Source of the DNA: Spinacia oleracea
Lineage: Eukaryota; Streptophyta; Magnoliopsida; Caryophyllales; Amaranthaceae
Direction of reading: 5' to 3'
Assembly (NCBI RefSeq): GCF_020520425.1
Contig: NC_079489.1
Span: forward strand, 21,228,001 to 21,292,000
Length of the DNA stretch: 64,000 bases
The notes beneath the pieces were generated by a model. The model did not search any database, had not been told where the DNA came from, and saw only the letters and a program-made list of their open reading frames with translations. Below, piece after piece: positions 25,201-35,967 of the stretch. Position numbers and translations under genes: made by a program. Position 1 is the first letter of the stretch. Every line of letters starts with the position of its first letter.

Positions 25201-25535
25201 GAGCTAGGGAAATGGCTAAAGATGAGGCTAAACTAGAGTCGGAATCTACAGGGAATAAAGCTCAAGAGGCAAAGGAGAGGATGACAAACAAGGTTGAACA
25301 AACAAAGGAGGCAACGGCTCGAAAGGCTCAAGAAGCAAAGGAAATGGCTAAAGATGCGAAAGATGTTGCAGAGGAACATTCTAGTTGGGTAAAGGATAAA
25401 GCCAGTGAGGGGTATGATGCTCTTAAGAAGAAGGCTAGTGATGCTTTGCAAACTGCTAAAGAGATGGCTCAGGATATGACCTCGGCTCGCTATATTATTG
25501 ATAACGATGACGATGATGATGATGATGAGCTCTAA
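22276..25535 (+). CDS. LEA_4-type protein with signal peptide and DDEL C-terminus
   Basis: Exon 1 is 22276-22465 (donor CAAG|GTAATT) and exon 2 is 24823-25535 (acceptor ATGCAG|GCGAAG). The joined frame gives 300 residues. Residues ~9-32 form a hydrophobic signal sequence (MKLMSLVIVVAVVVAACNNS) with a likely cleavage near SYAHE. The rest is a Lys/Glu/Ala-rich chain of imperfect 11-residue units (for example KAQEAKETVKADAQEAKEAA), the hallmark of LEA_4 (group 3) proteins. These are unfolded when hydrated and protect membranes and proteins during drying or freezing. The C-terminus is a run of seven Asp then EL, so it ends DDEL, close to the HDEL/KDEL retrieval signal. Residence in the ER lumen or secretory path is therefore inferred. 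The start is ambiguous among three Met residues but all keep the signal peptide. The gene is intact. Confidence 0.88.
22466..24822 (+). other. Intron of the LEA gene, with repeats
   Basis: 2.36 kb intron. At about 22712-22850 a run of imperfect 18-20 bp units based on caattagttaagcaa occurs six to seven times. At about 23180-23475 lies a degenerate Stowaway-like element starting TTCCTCCGTACC, with a 25-base A run near 23320. A clean MITE follows at 23551-23696. Nothing else is recognised. Confidence 0.6.
23551..23696. mobile_element. 146 bp MITE in the LEA intron
   Basis: Ends TACATGTACACCTAGTGTAT and (reverse) TACATGTACACCTAGTATAC are inverted repeats of about 20 bp. The short interior is non-coding. 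The TGTACA core resembles the ends of the MITE at 17744-18035, so a common superfamily is possible. Confidence 0.75.
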
Positions 25536-25768
25536 ATTACAACCTTTCTAGTTCTGATTGTCGTAAATGTTGTGTAGAAAGAAGCTAGCTAGTTTGTACG
25601 TGGTTGGTCTTTTGTCAATTTTGGGTAGGAGGATTGCCTCTTTGTTTTACTGCTTCAAGGTTTACATGAATGTGTTCAAGGTTAAGCCTAGATTTGTAGT
25701 AATGTTACCATGTTGCATGTGACGACGTTCTAGCTATTTTGTTAAAAAGTTTTACTTTGTATCTGACC

Positions 25769-25774
25769 AATAAA
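25769..25774 (+). terminator. Polyadenylation signal of the LEA gene
   Basis: AATAAA about 235 bp after the stop codon, in a T-rich 3' UTR. The cleavage site is not determinable by eye. A MITE starts about 35 bp further on. Confidence 0.5.
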
Positions 25775-25806
25775 AGTTAGCAAGAAAACAAGAAGAAGTA
25801 TTTTCA

Positions 25807-26000
25807 GATATCAGATATGTGCTTGTAAATGGCTATCATAGCAAGACAAAATAGGAAAAACGACAAAAAAGAAAATTGAATGGTATTTTTTTTACACAAA
25901 AATGCTACTTTTTTTACAGAATGGTACTTTTTTTTTACATGAATGGTACTTCTTTTTTGTCTTTTAGCTGATATGTGTGTTGCCACACATATGTGATATC
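25807..26000. mobile_element. MITE with CATATCAGATATGT-type ends (copy 2)
   Basis: The left end ATATCAGATATGTG pairs with the right end CACACATATGTGATAT. The interior repeats AATGGTACTTTTTTTTAC as in copy 1 at 20660-20868, including the acaaaatag and cttttagctgatatgtg blocks. It lies just past the LEA polyadenylation signal. Confidence 0.75.
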
Positions 26001-26146
26001 CGAAAAAACAACCTCAGAAAACTAAGCCACCCCAGAGCGGTTGGCGGGGATACGAGGGTGATTCAGCGCCGCGTAGAGTATGTATCTATATTATTTAAGC
26101 AGAGTGTTGGTGAACGTGAGACTTTTAAACACCCAACATTCAATTC

Positions 26147-26217
26147 TTATATTAAATAATCAACATATATATAATTGGAAATATATTAAATAATCAACAT
26201 ATATATAATTGGAAAAT
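26147..26217. repeat. Tandem duplication of about 37 bp
   Basis: The phrase tattaaataatcaacatat plus atataattggaaa is present twice head to tail with near identity, indicating a recent local duplication. Confidence 0.75.
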
Positions 26218-27276
26218 AGAAATCTCACAGCTTGAAAACGCTTTGTAATTAAAAGGTGGAATATTTAAGTCAATAATGTTAGACTATTTCTAAATAAATT
26301 TTTAAAATCGTTAAAATAAAATGGGGAATGTTAAAAAATATAAAATCAATTATATTTTGTTCATATAGATTTGACCGTTTATCATTGCATAAAATTAATA
26401 TTGAAATTTTTGTTCATAAAAATACTTATAGAAATAATACTGATTTTTTGCAGATATAATTAGTAGTTATATTATTACAATTTGATTCTATTAATATGAT
26501 TTGTTATAAATAAAATTTTGAAGTTTATCTTTTGAAAAATATACATCGATACAAATCAAATAAGATTTTATATGATCATGATTTTTTCTTATAAACTTCG
26601 TTTATACTTTCTTAATGATTCTCAATAAAAATACATTATAAATTACGGAGTATGATTTTTCATCTTTACTTTCTTAGGAAGCGTATGGGTTACAAAGAGA
26701 AAAGAAAACGACACGAATAAAAGGAAAGAAGGTGAGAATAAAAAGAAAAACGTTTTTTCATAATAAATTTTTTTTGGGATAACATTTTGATATCATCAAA
26801 TCCTTAACTTACTCCCTCTTTCTTTCTCAACACTGAAAACCTCTCATCTCTTAGCTCCGATGACCTTTTTTTCTCTCTCAGCTTTGGATACTTCCTCTTA
26901 CTCTATTAGCATCGTCATCTCACACCTCTCTTGCCAATTTTATTTTTAGAAATCAAGTTCAAATATGAAAGCTCGGAGTTTTCGAGGTTGAAACTAACAA
27001 TTTACAACCAAAATCCGCAATTTTGAATGAGTTTTAGGGACGGTTGTGAGTAGGTGATTTTGTGGTGGATGTGGGTTTATAAGGTGATTTTAAGGGGGTA
27101 GTTCCTTGGGTCATGGGTGGGGAAACTTTTGTAAGTGGTAGGGAGGTGAGAGATATTGAGGATGGTTGGGTTGGTTGATAGATTTTCGTCGGTGGTAGGA
27201 ACTAGGAAGAATTTCCAGGTGGTTGGGTAGAGTTTCTTGGTGGTTAGGTGCATGCGACAGGTGGTTTGAGATGAAA
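26218..27276. other. No gene seen
   Basis: AT-rich up to about 26800, then a G-rich stretch (about 27030-27280) with repeated ggtggttgggt words. This G-rich sequence continues after the solo LTR (28274-28410), so the LTR interrupted it. No open frame of substance. Confidence 0.5.
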
Positions 27277-27281
27277 GGTTA

Positions 27282-28268
27282 TGTTGGATTTAATGCAAAT
27301 CTAATTAACAAAGAAGAAAACATCTCAAATTAAATGAAAACATACATTCTATGCGTGTACTCCCGTTAGCCTCACGAACAAGAACTCCATGTGTAGTTCC
27401 TTTACAATAGTCCATCGGCACGTTCAGATCCGCCTTGATTCCGTTAGCTTAAAACTTTCTCAAGGTATTTTGGGTATGGTGGAAATTATTCAAACTTTAG
27501 GGTTTTTCTCTCACCGGAGGCAAAACTCTAATTAGGGTTTCTTGTTTGAATTAGGTTATAGTATGGAAACAATCTTAGGGTTAAACTATTAACCCTTGGA
27601 GCATACACAAGCCAACCGACCAAGGGCTTGGCCGGCCAGCATGCATATCGCGGCCCAACACTTCGCGTGAGCGCTGTGGGCAATGGGATTCACAGTCGTT
27701 GGGCCTCGCCCGGCCAACGTTGTGTTGCTGCTCCTTTCGCATGCTCATGCGCGCTACAACAAGACCATAGGACGTGTGCTGTTGTGCGCTTACGTGCATG
27801 CTGCGATGCCCATGGGCCTTGCATTTGCGCGCCTGGCTATTGGGTTGGTAGCTCCTTCATAAGTATTCTTATGGCCTTGCAGGCAATATTAATCGTACAG
27901 TACTTGACGATCCAATGTCGTACGACACGATTTATCATATGACCCGGCCCACCATATATGCGATACGATATACGATTACGATCCAACGTTTTATTATATA
28001 ATATTTTTTTTCGAACTAAATTTCCGATTAGCCATTAAATGAAATTTCAATTCATTTAATCCATCTATCCGTTATATGCATTGGTGTGACCTTGTAGGTT
28101 TAGTCAAGAGTAAATTGTGAGCCTAATAAGGATTAGAACTCACTAATTGGAATCAATGTTCCAGCTAGCTGTTTCGATCACTTTGATCTTACTGAATAAA
28201 TATTCCCTAATTAATCTCAACCTTAGTGTTGGACCAATGCACCTTGGGTGAAAGACACATTTCCTTCA
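27282..28268. mobile_element. Solo LTR with 5 bp target duplication
   Basis: Starts TGTTGGATTT and ends TTTCCTTCA (TG...CA). GGTTA occurs immediately before (27277-27281) and after (28269-28273). The 987 bp contain a GC-rich patch (27600-27850) typical of LTR promoter regions. No second LTR, primer-binding site or polyprotein follows, so this is the product of LTR-LTR recombination. Copia or Gypsy type cannot be decided. Confidence 0.85.
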
Positions 28269-28480
28269 GGTTATAAAGTTGGGTGGTTTTGGTGGCCGAC
28301 ATGGTTAAGCCGAGCGGTGGTAGACGGTTAAGGTGTTGGTCACTAATGGTCAAGGTGTCCACAAAGTAGAGGGAAAAGGGGAAACGTGAAGTCTTCTTAG
28401 GGTAAGAGAGGGGAAAGGGAGTAGTTCTAGACTAACTTATTAATCAATCAAAATATTATGGAAATTCATATTTTTAATAA

Positions 28481-28778
28481 TCAATTGACTAGTAAATATA
28501 TGATGACACGTAGTATCAAGAAAATATTAATTTCGTAAAAATCGACTAACACACCAATATAATCATACACTACCAATAAGTGCATTTCAAGTTGCGATGA
28601 TAAAACAAAATTGAAATTAAAAAACATCAAGATACATCTAAATGATATGTTTCCTTAAGCATCTACCAACGTTTTAATAATCCAACATCGTTCAAAATGT
28701 TATCTATCATCTACCAACCATTTTCACTAGATTTCTAATTTTGTAGAAATCTCGTGCATTAGCACAAGAACATACTAG
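28481..28778 (+). mobile_element. Probable short Helitron
   Basis: The 3' end is good: GTGC-ATTA-GCAC hairpin, then AAGAACATACTAG before a T. The 5' end is a proposal: TCAATTGACTAGTAAAT directly after an A, with GACACGTAG 28 bp inside. Non-coding, 298 bp. The 5' boundary could be elsewhere. Confidence 0.45.
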
Positions 28779-28830
28779 TTTATAAAATACAAAAAATTAG
28801 TGACTAAGAAAGAGAAGGGATTAAAAGCTA

Positions 28831-28895
28831 CTCCCTCCGTATTTATTTAAGGGATACACTTGGCTGGACACGGATATTAAGAACAAATAATTGAA
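28831..28895. mobile_element. MITE end fragment (ATACACTTG family)
   Basis: tactccctccgtatttattt followed by aagggatacacttgg and a GGACACGGATATTAAGAA block matches the right end of the elements at 30059-31433 and 32136-36879 in inverse orientation. No partner end is visible nearby. Confidence 0.6.
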
Positions 28896-29242
28896 TGAAA
28901 TAAAGTAATAAAACATTATTAATCACTTTAATTGACTATGCAAAGCCAAATTACACAAAAAGAAAATGATTTAGAATTCCTCATAACTACTTATTATCAA
29001 AGGATTTGACTCGATAAATTTCAACAAACTTCTATAAAACTCCCTACATTATTATTTCTACAACAGAAAAAAGTAACAGTCTAACAGAGAAGCTGAATCT
29101 GTAAAGAGTGATGAATCTCCAACACTTTATATCTATCTTTTCTAGATATAGTGGTAAAACAAAATTCTTTAGTAAGGTCACATCTTTAATCCCTCTGGCT
29201 TTCTGTGTGCAGGATGTAAATGTAATTCCCCTTTGAATAATA

Positions 29243-29501
29243 CTTCCTCCGTCTTTTAATACTCGCAACGTTTGGACTTTTGCCACTATTCATATAATCT
29301 ACTTTGACTATTCGTAGTGTTTTTTATATAAGATAAAACATAGTCATGTGGGATCTTGTTAGATTCGTCTCAATGTGTATTTTCAAAATATCAACTTTTT
29401 ATAATTTTTACATAAAGAGAATTTAAGATATAAATGATCAAAGTTATGCATTGGCATGCGTGAAACTAACAAACGTTGCGAGTATTAAAAGACGGAGGAA
29501 G
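29243..29501. mobile_element. Complete Stowaway-type MITE
   Basis: TA at 29241-29242 and 29502-29503 flank inverted ends CTTCCTCCGTCTTTTAATAC and (reverse) the same through about 30 bp including CTCGCAACGTTTG. 259 bp, non-coding. This is the Tc1/mariner-derived Stowaway pattern. Confidence 0.85.
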
Positions 29502-29740
29502 TATTAAAATAAGAACAAAGGTTTAATCCCTTAGAAAAACTGTAAGATAATTTATTCGCTTCTTTCCTTCAAGTTTACATTTGGGGCTTAAATAGGTTGG
29601 GGAGTTTATTCGGACCTTGAGCCTCTTTTATTGAAGATAGCATATTTATCCTAGATGATAGAATATCGAGGAAAAAAACATAGACTCAAGAGCTTGGTTA
29701 TATTTCTCATGTTTTCAATGCATAAAATATCATCGGACAT

Positions 29741-29769
29741 CCCGGACAACGACCGGGCTTCACAACTAG
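29741..29769 (+). mobile_element. Helitron 3' terminus without assigned 5' end
   Basis: Hairpin CCCGG-ACAACGA-CCGGG followed by CTTCACAACTAG and a T. A 5' TC terminus could not be placed; it lies upstream or is lost. Confidence 0.6.
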
Positions 29770-30157
29770 TTATGATATGATTAGTGACTAATTGGCCAAA
29801 ATATGAGCTAAGGTGGTAATTGACGACAATAATTAAACACCTACGTAGTAATTGACAACTTTTAACAAGTTAGATAGTAATTTCGAAAGTCACTAAATAC
29901 CTAGGTAGTAATTTGCAAATTTTCCTTTATAGGAATAAAAAGAGTATTAAAGGTCAGTTTTATTAAAAAAACGGAGCGAGTATTAAGGAATTGAGGGAGT
30001 AATTTTTAGGTCGTAGTTTGCAATATTTGTTTGAAAAGGTTGTAGTTTGCGAAATAATCCCTCCGTATTTATTTAAGGGATACACTTGCTTTTTCGGCCG
30101 TATTTATTCAAGATATACACTTGCCATATTTGGTAACTTATCAACCCCACCATCTAA

Positions 30158-31204
30158 TCTATACTACTCCCTCCGTCCCGGAATACTTGACATGTTTCCC
30201 TTATCGGGCCGTCCCTTAATACTTGACCTGTTTCTAAAAATGGAAATATTCTAACAATATTATATTATTTCTCACTCCACTCCTATTAACCCACCTACCC
30301 CCTACTTCATACAAAAAATAATTAAAAATTCAACCCCTACTCTCCCCCAACCCCACATCTTAACCCACCTCCCACTAATTACATTAAAATAATACCCCAC
30401 TATCAACTACTACCTATTAAATTAAATAAGTCAATTCAAGTCCCTTAAACTCTGTGCCGGTCAAAACGGGTCGAGTATTCCGGGACGGAGGGAGTATTAT
30501 TAAATCTTCAAAGCAAGAAATGTCATGTTGCCACGTGTCACCGTAATTTGGCAAGTGAAATAATGGTGTCATGTCATTCGCGCGCATACATGCATTACTC
30601 AAATTTATTAATCACAAAAAATGTTAGTATCAATGTTCGAACCCATGACCTCTAATTCATAATGTAAAGTTCTAACCATCTCTACAATGATATAACGTGT
30701 GACTCTAAAGTAATGAAAAAAGACAAAAGTCATTCTTATAAGTATTAAAACTTTAATGCCCAATATATATTTGAATAATAACCTATTATAAAAAATTTAC
30801 TTAATCTTTCTTAATTAATCAGATCATATGTAAAAAAAGGTTAATTGTTTTACTATTTTTTTAGTTAATCAGTTGTGTGTTTTTCTAAAAATATACTATA
30901 TTTTTTGTTATTCAATTTATAATAATTGATACTTTAAGAAATTTCTTATGTTTATAAGTGAATTAGAAAAAAAAAACAAAGTTTGATACGGAGTACCAAT
31001 CAAGTAAGACTTGCAAAAATAAAGTATATTTGATCTTAGGAACTATTCTGGAAACCTTCATATATTTGGAGGATATTCTGTAATATTGGCAACAAATTAA
31101 ATAGAAACATGCATAAAGGTTTGCAAAGAAAACAATCATCAACCGGACAAAAACCAAATAACAAAAACAATAAAATTCGGGGCATCGCCAGGGCCACTAA
31201 CTAG
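30158..31204 (+). mobile_element. Helitron carrying a Stowaway insertion
   Basis: Starts TCTATAC after an A. After removal of the Stowaway at 30167-30494 and one TA, the 5' end reads TCTATACTATTATTAAATC. The end is GGGGCATCGCCAGGGCC then ACTAACTAG before a T. A CCACGTG lies about 42 bp from the 5' end (Stowaway excluded). No gene fragments are recognised in the remaining ~720 bp. A tRNA-like patch with GGTTCGAAC on the minus strand lies near 30640-30700. Confidence 0.8.
30167..30494. mobile_element. Complete Stowaway MITE nested in the Helitron
   Basis: Inverted ends CTCCCTCCGTCCCGGAATAC flanked by TA (30165-30166 and 30495-30496). 328 bp, AT/CA-rich interior, non-coding. The insertion interrupts the Helitron 5' end after its first nine bases. 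Confidence 0.9.
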
Positions 31205-31435
31205 TTAAATTATACATCTAATTTACCCTATGACTCACTATCCTATTAAACAAATAATTTCAGAAACCCACCCAACCTCCCACCCTCAAAAATTACATGG
31301 TCCCCACTCATTTACTTATTAAAATATCTACCCAACCCCACTTGCTTTATTACTCCGTATTTTATTTCATTCAATTCTTCTTCTTAATATCCGTGCCCGA
31401 CCAAGTGTATCTCTTAAATAAATACGGAGGGAGTA

Positions 31436-32135
31436 AGTACTTTAAAAAGCTGAATTTGTTTGAAAAAAGTTGAATAAAATATTAGCTCACAAAGAAAAGG
31501 AAGATATTCTTATTCTCTAACTATTTTGCAATTTTGCTTAAAAGAAATTCTTAATTAAATTTTTTTTTTTTGTGAAACAATACATTCTTATGCAGTTATG
31601 CTGCAATCCGTATTTATTTTGAAAAGTTTATCTGATATAAAGTTTATACTGCGTCCCTATTTTTGTTAGGGGTTACAAGTTGACCAGCATAAATATTAAG
31701 AAAGTTTCCCCTCAAAAAAAAACTATTAAGAAAGTTTAGTTGATGTTATATAATAATAGAATAAGTGGAGTAATTGATAATAAAGAAATTGAAAAAAAAA
31801 GCGGGTATAAAAGGTACTTAAAAGCAATTTTTTTTTTGGCATTACTCCCCGATTCACCCTTAGGGCTAATCCAGATTCGAGGTGAGCTTGGTGGATAAGT
31901 TTCAGTCCCCTCCCAATTGTTGTTTGCGGAGGATCGAACACACGATCTGCCCTACCAAGTTTAACTCCAATCACCACTGAACCAACTGGCAATTGGTCGC
32001 AATATTTATGATTTTAGTTGAAGTAGAAAATAATAAAGAATTGGTGTAAAAGTTACCGAAAACGAACATGTAATATACGGCCGCGCAAGTAGCAAATGTA
32101 ACTCCTAAAAAATACAGAGGGAATAAACAGATATT
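31436..32135. other. No gene seen
   Basis: AT-rich spacer between the two copies of the split MITE. At about 31855-31990 the phrase gattcgaggtgagcttggtg and a GGATCGAAC block resemble a decayed tRNA-like or repeat fragment. No open frame of interest. Confidence 0.4.
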
Positions 32136-32430
32136 GCCTCCGTATTTATTTAAGGTATACACTTGCCTTTTCCGGCCGTATTTATTTAAGAGATACACTT
32201 GCCATTTTTAGTAACTTATCAACCCCACCATCTAATTAAATATCTATTAGAGCTGAGGGCTTTTTCGTAACGTAACTTTTCGTGTCCCTAATGTAATTTA
32301 CAGAAATACCCTCGGCTCTTTCTTCTTTACATTTTACGGTTATTCCTCTCCCTCTCCAAAAATAAAGAAAAATAAAGAAACGGCAAATGCTTCCGAATCT
32401 CTCTCCTTCATTGAAACCTTCTGCTCTTCA

Positions 32431-33057
32431 ATGGCTATCGCCGCCTCGGATCTCTCCGCCGTCATGTCCGTCCGGCACGTCGAACGCCGTGTGCCTACTG
32501 CTGGTGAGATCACTTTTCTTGGTTTTGTTTTTGTTAGTGAATTGGTTTGTTTTGGTGAAATAAATTATGAAATTGGAGATTAAATATATTTCGAAATTAG
32601 GGTTTTAATATTTAGGGGAAATCTAAATTAGGGATTTAGAAAAGGGCTGAATGATCAATTACAGGATGAAGAGATTTTGGGTTGGTTTTGTGTTCGGCGG
32701 CATAATTCACGGCGACTCAGCTAGGGTTTCTGAGTCGGGTTTTGCCCCGTCGCTTGGATTACGGGTGCATTTGGGTTTCCTGATTTCATTTGTAAACTTC
32801 ACCTACCTCCATTACCATTCCATTCTTAATTTAATTTTTAATTTGATTTGAATTTTCTGATTGATTAATTCAAATAAAAGGGTGATTCAGATTAATTCAA
32901 CCCTGTTTTTTCGTCGACCTGATGGTTTCTCATCATTCCATAATCTTTTTCTCTCCTTCTCGAATTTCTGTGATTTTTATTAACTTTTTTTTTGTTGTAC
33001 AGATGATCCTGGTTCTTTCACAGCTTTCGCCAAAGTGGAAAAAAGCTTCCAGACTGG
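32431..33057 (+). pseudogene. Captured first two exons of an unidentified gene
   Basis: Exon 32431-32503 begins with ATG after a CT-rich leader and encodes MAIAASDLSAVMSVRHVE and seven further residues, ending at G|GTGAGA. The second exon, 33003-33057 after TTGTACAG, continues in phase with DDPGSFTAFAKVEKSFQTG and a GTATTT donor. The joined frame is open for about 42 residues. I do not recognise the parent gene. With its own leader and start codon this piece could drive a chimeric transcript through the downstream captured exons. Confidence 0.5.
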
Positions 33058-33552
33058 GTATTTTCTCTTCTTCTATTTCTTTTCTGAAGCTTTTGATTTT
33101 TTGAAGGTTCAATTTTAGTTGGAGTTTTTATTTATTTTTTATTTTTTTTATAAATGGGGAAAAGAGAAGAATCAAAGCCAGGTACACAGGAGAAAGGTGC
33201 ATTAAGTTGAGTATTTTACAGTCTATCTTGATTGGAGAAAGTTTTGGGTATCATTTGAAAATAAGATTATTTTAAATATTCTTGAACACAATTTTCCACA
33301 TTTGTTTTTCCATTGGTGTATAATTTTGGATGGATATCATTTGATGGATATTAGTAAATTCTTGATTTGCTTTGAATTTGTTAGATTTTATTAACACTAA
33401 AATGAGCTATTGACCATCCTTTCATTGCGGGTTTGTTAGATTTTAATAACAATTGAGCTATTGACTGTCCATGTGAAGTGTTTAGATTTCTGGGTAATTA
33501 GTGTTGAAATTTGGTGCATGATGGTTTCTTAGTGCATACTTCCTTGGAGGAT

Positions 33553-34945
33553 ATGAATGGTTCGAATAAGGCAGTAGCTGCTGCTGCTAAATCTTGGGCC
33601 TTGGGTATACCGGTAAGTCCGTTTTTTACCTATGTGATTTTGTTAGAATATTTGTGATGAATTTTGAACCTATTTGATCTGATATAGCATTGTAGGTGTT
33701 AGGTGTTAGGTGTTGGTGTTAGGTGGCCATATTTGTTCTAACTCATTTAGATTTTTTCCTTGAAATTTTGAATTTCTCATGGATTGAAAGTTTTATCGTT
33801 TCTGCAAATTCTTAAAGTTAATCTTTTCTAAAATCTATTTTTTTGTAAAATTAATCAGATGTATTTAGTAAAAGTTGAATTTTTATCTCAAATTTAAATG
33901 TTTCGGTGATTGCATTTAATCATTGTCTCTAATTTTTCTTTCAAATTATTCATTTTTCTATATTTTTCCATTTTTGTTTACTTGGCAGAAGAGGAAATAC
34001 TTAGATAAGCTTTTGTTCTACCTCATTCATTTTCTATAAAATTACTCCGTATTTGTGAAATTGAATTTCAAATTTGCATACTTGGTTCAGAATTGTTAAT
34101 TAGGTTTTACAATTTCACTATTCAATTCCTTAATCAGTTATTAGAGTCCGATTATTGAAAGTTTGAAATATGTTTAATAAACTTTGTTTGATGAAATTGA
34201 ATTACTGATCCCCTATTGTAACAAAATCACATAGCAAAGATATACATCCTCTATTTGTTGGAAGGTAAAAGCGTTTTTACAAGTCACACATTGTGTTGCT
34301 CCGGTTTTCATAAAGTACTTAGCTGCCTGACTAACTATTTTTAGAATCTTTGGTAATTGTGTAACCTGCATGGAGTGTGATTTTGTAGTATCTGCGATTC
34401 TATGGAGACAATGATTTTCCTTCTCTTTTCTGAAGTGGTTTGTTGTCACATAACTTTTTTGTCTTATTATTTCAGCGTAGGATTAATTGTTCTTGGTGCA
34501 TTCATTGCTGGTGCTCGAGATCTGTCTTTTGATGCTTACGGTTATGGAATTGTATTTCTGGCCAATATTACTACGGCTATATACCTTGCAACTATTGCTC
34601 GAATTGGTGATACATCATTGTTCTCATTCATTTGCCTTATATTCTGTATGATTTCTTATATTAATGCTTATATAAAAAAAATTCTCTCAGGAAAATTCAG
34701 TGGCCTTAATAGTTTTGAACTTATGTGGTGTAATGGTTAGATTGCAGATCTGTTACAAAAAAATGCACTTAAGACTCACTACCTTACTACACAATGTATC
34801 AGTTCTTTACTTATGGTACCTTTTTCTCTATATTTTTTTATATTAGGTATTTTCTTTGCGGACCAATATTGCTGTTTTGGACTTATGTGAGAGGTGACAT
34901 GGATCTCACCTTCAACTTTCTGTACTTGCTATCACCTGGTTTTCT
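33553..34945 (+). pseudogene. Fragments of a nucleotide-sugar transporter (UGNT1-like)
   Basis: A likely first exon (33553-33612, MNGSNKAVAAAAKSWALGIP, GTAAGT donor) is followed at 34476-34606 by a membrane segment containing GAFIAGARDLSFDAYGYG and FLANITTAIYLATIARIG. Then come 34691-34735 (SGLNSFELMWCNG) and 34847-34945 (CGPILLFWTYVRGD). These blocks are characteristic of plant nucleotide-sugar/triose-phosphate-type Golgi/ER transporters, resembling from memory the UDP-GlcNAc transporter type. Exons for the central membrane helices are missing. The exon at 34847 carries about two extra bases that shift the frame, and the C-terminal part after SPGF is lost. Dead as a transporter. Confidence 0.7.
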
Positions 34946-35331
34946 GGTACTTGATTTTTCTGATGCTCATAATTTTGACATGCTTCACTGGCGGTCTAGG
35001 GGGGGCCTACCTGGGCCTCAGCCCACCCCATTCCGAGTAGTAATTGTTTCTCTTAAACATAGAACACAAAGACCATGTAGCTGAGTTGGTTTTGTTCTAA
35101 GCAATAAGTTGTACATCTTTCCGAGCACCATTGAGTCTTCTAAAGCCCATGCTTGGGATTGGCTGCAAACATAGACAACTCTTCCTACTCGAAAATTCTG
35201 TGAAATGTCAAGTTATCTGCTCTTTTTAGTTGAGCTAAAATTCTCTGAAATGTCAAGCTATCATTTTGTTAACTTTGTAGGTTTTTTTTTCCGTTGTTAG
35301 CTTTTGAATAACGTTTCATCTATAATTGCAG

Positions 35332-35967
35332 TCTGTAGCTCACATGCCCTGGCATCAAATGACATACAAGTTTTTGAACACCATTATTGACGATCTCTTT
35401 GCCTTTGTAATCAAGATGCCCAAACTTCACCGGCTTTCAGTTTTCCGTGATGGTAATACTAATTTAACACTCCTGAACATCTTCGTTTTGCTTGATTATT
35501 TAAGTTGCACCCCCTTGAAACAAACTTTGGGAGTTCTTGAATTCTTGATCATTTATTCTTGGAGGGAAAAATTGGAAAACAACACACTTTCTGATTTTCA
35601 AAGCCAGAGAATGTTCTAAAACCAGTTTGCAAGCTCAAAATGTTTACATGGCTATTGTTTCAAGATAGAATTAAAACTTCCACTTCCCCTTTAACTTTCT
35701 ACAAGATTTGTTCAAACTATTATAGTTTTGTTTGTTTTTCTAAACCTTAGCAATCAAATTGAGTCAGATGGAGTAGTATTACAGCATTGGAGATGATGAT
35801 TGTGATTATATTGTGTTTATGGTTGATTTTAACTTGCTTCGATTTCTACAGATTTCATATTTTTTGTATATGTTTATCAAAGATGGAAATACCCAGTTGA
35901 CAAAAAGCGGGTGAATGAGTTCGGTTTTGGTAGTGAGGACGACAGTCAGTCTTCCGAGGCCATTTAA
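35332..35967 (+). pseudogene. Last two exons of a CLPTM1-like membrane protein (captured, open)
   Basis: Exon 35332-35452 encodes SVAHMPWHQMTYKFLNTII and continues DDLFAFVIKMPKLHRLSVFRD. It splices (G|GTAATA to CTACAG|AT) to 35852-35967, which encodes FIFFVYVYQRWKYPVDKKRV and ends NEFGFGSEDDSQSSEAI, stop TAA. These are the conserved C-terminal blocks of CLPTM1 family proteins, multi-pass membrane proteins of the ER/Golgi. No stop or frameshift is seen. All N-terminal exons are absent, so this is a captured 3' end rather than a gene. Confidence 0.75.

Larger units (their letters stand above)
30059..31433. mobile_element. MITE of the ATACACTTG family, split by a Helitron
   Basis: The left part is ccctccgtatttatttaagg, then two gatacacttg motifs, to accatctaa at 30157. 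The right part resumes at 31205 (ttaaattatacatctaattt) and ends gtatctcttaaataaatacg plus gagggag at 31433, with TA after it. Removing 30158-31204 restores accatctaattaaat, which is exactly the uninterrupted sequence of the copy at 53410-53526. Confidence 0.8.
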
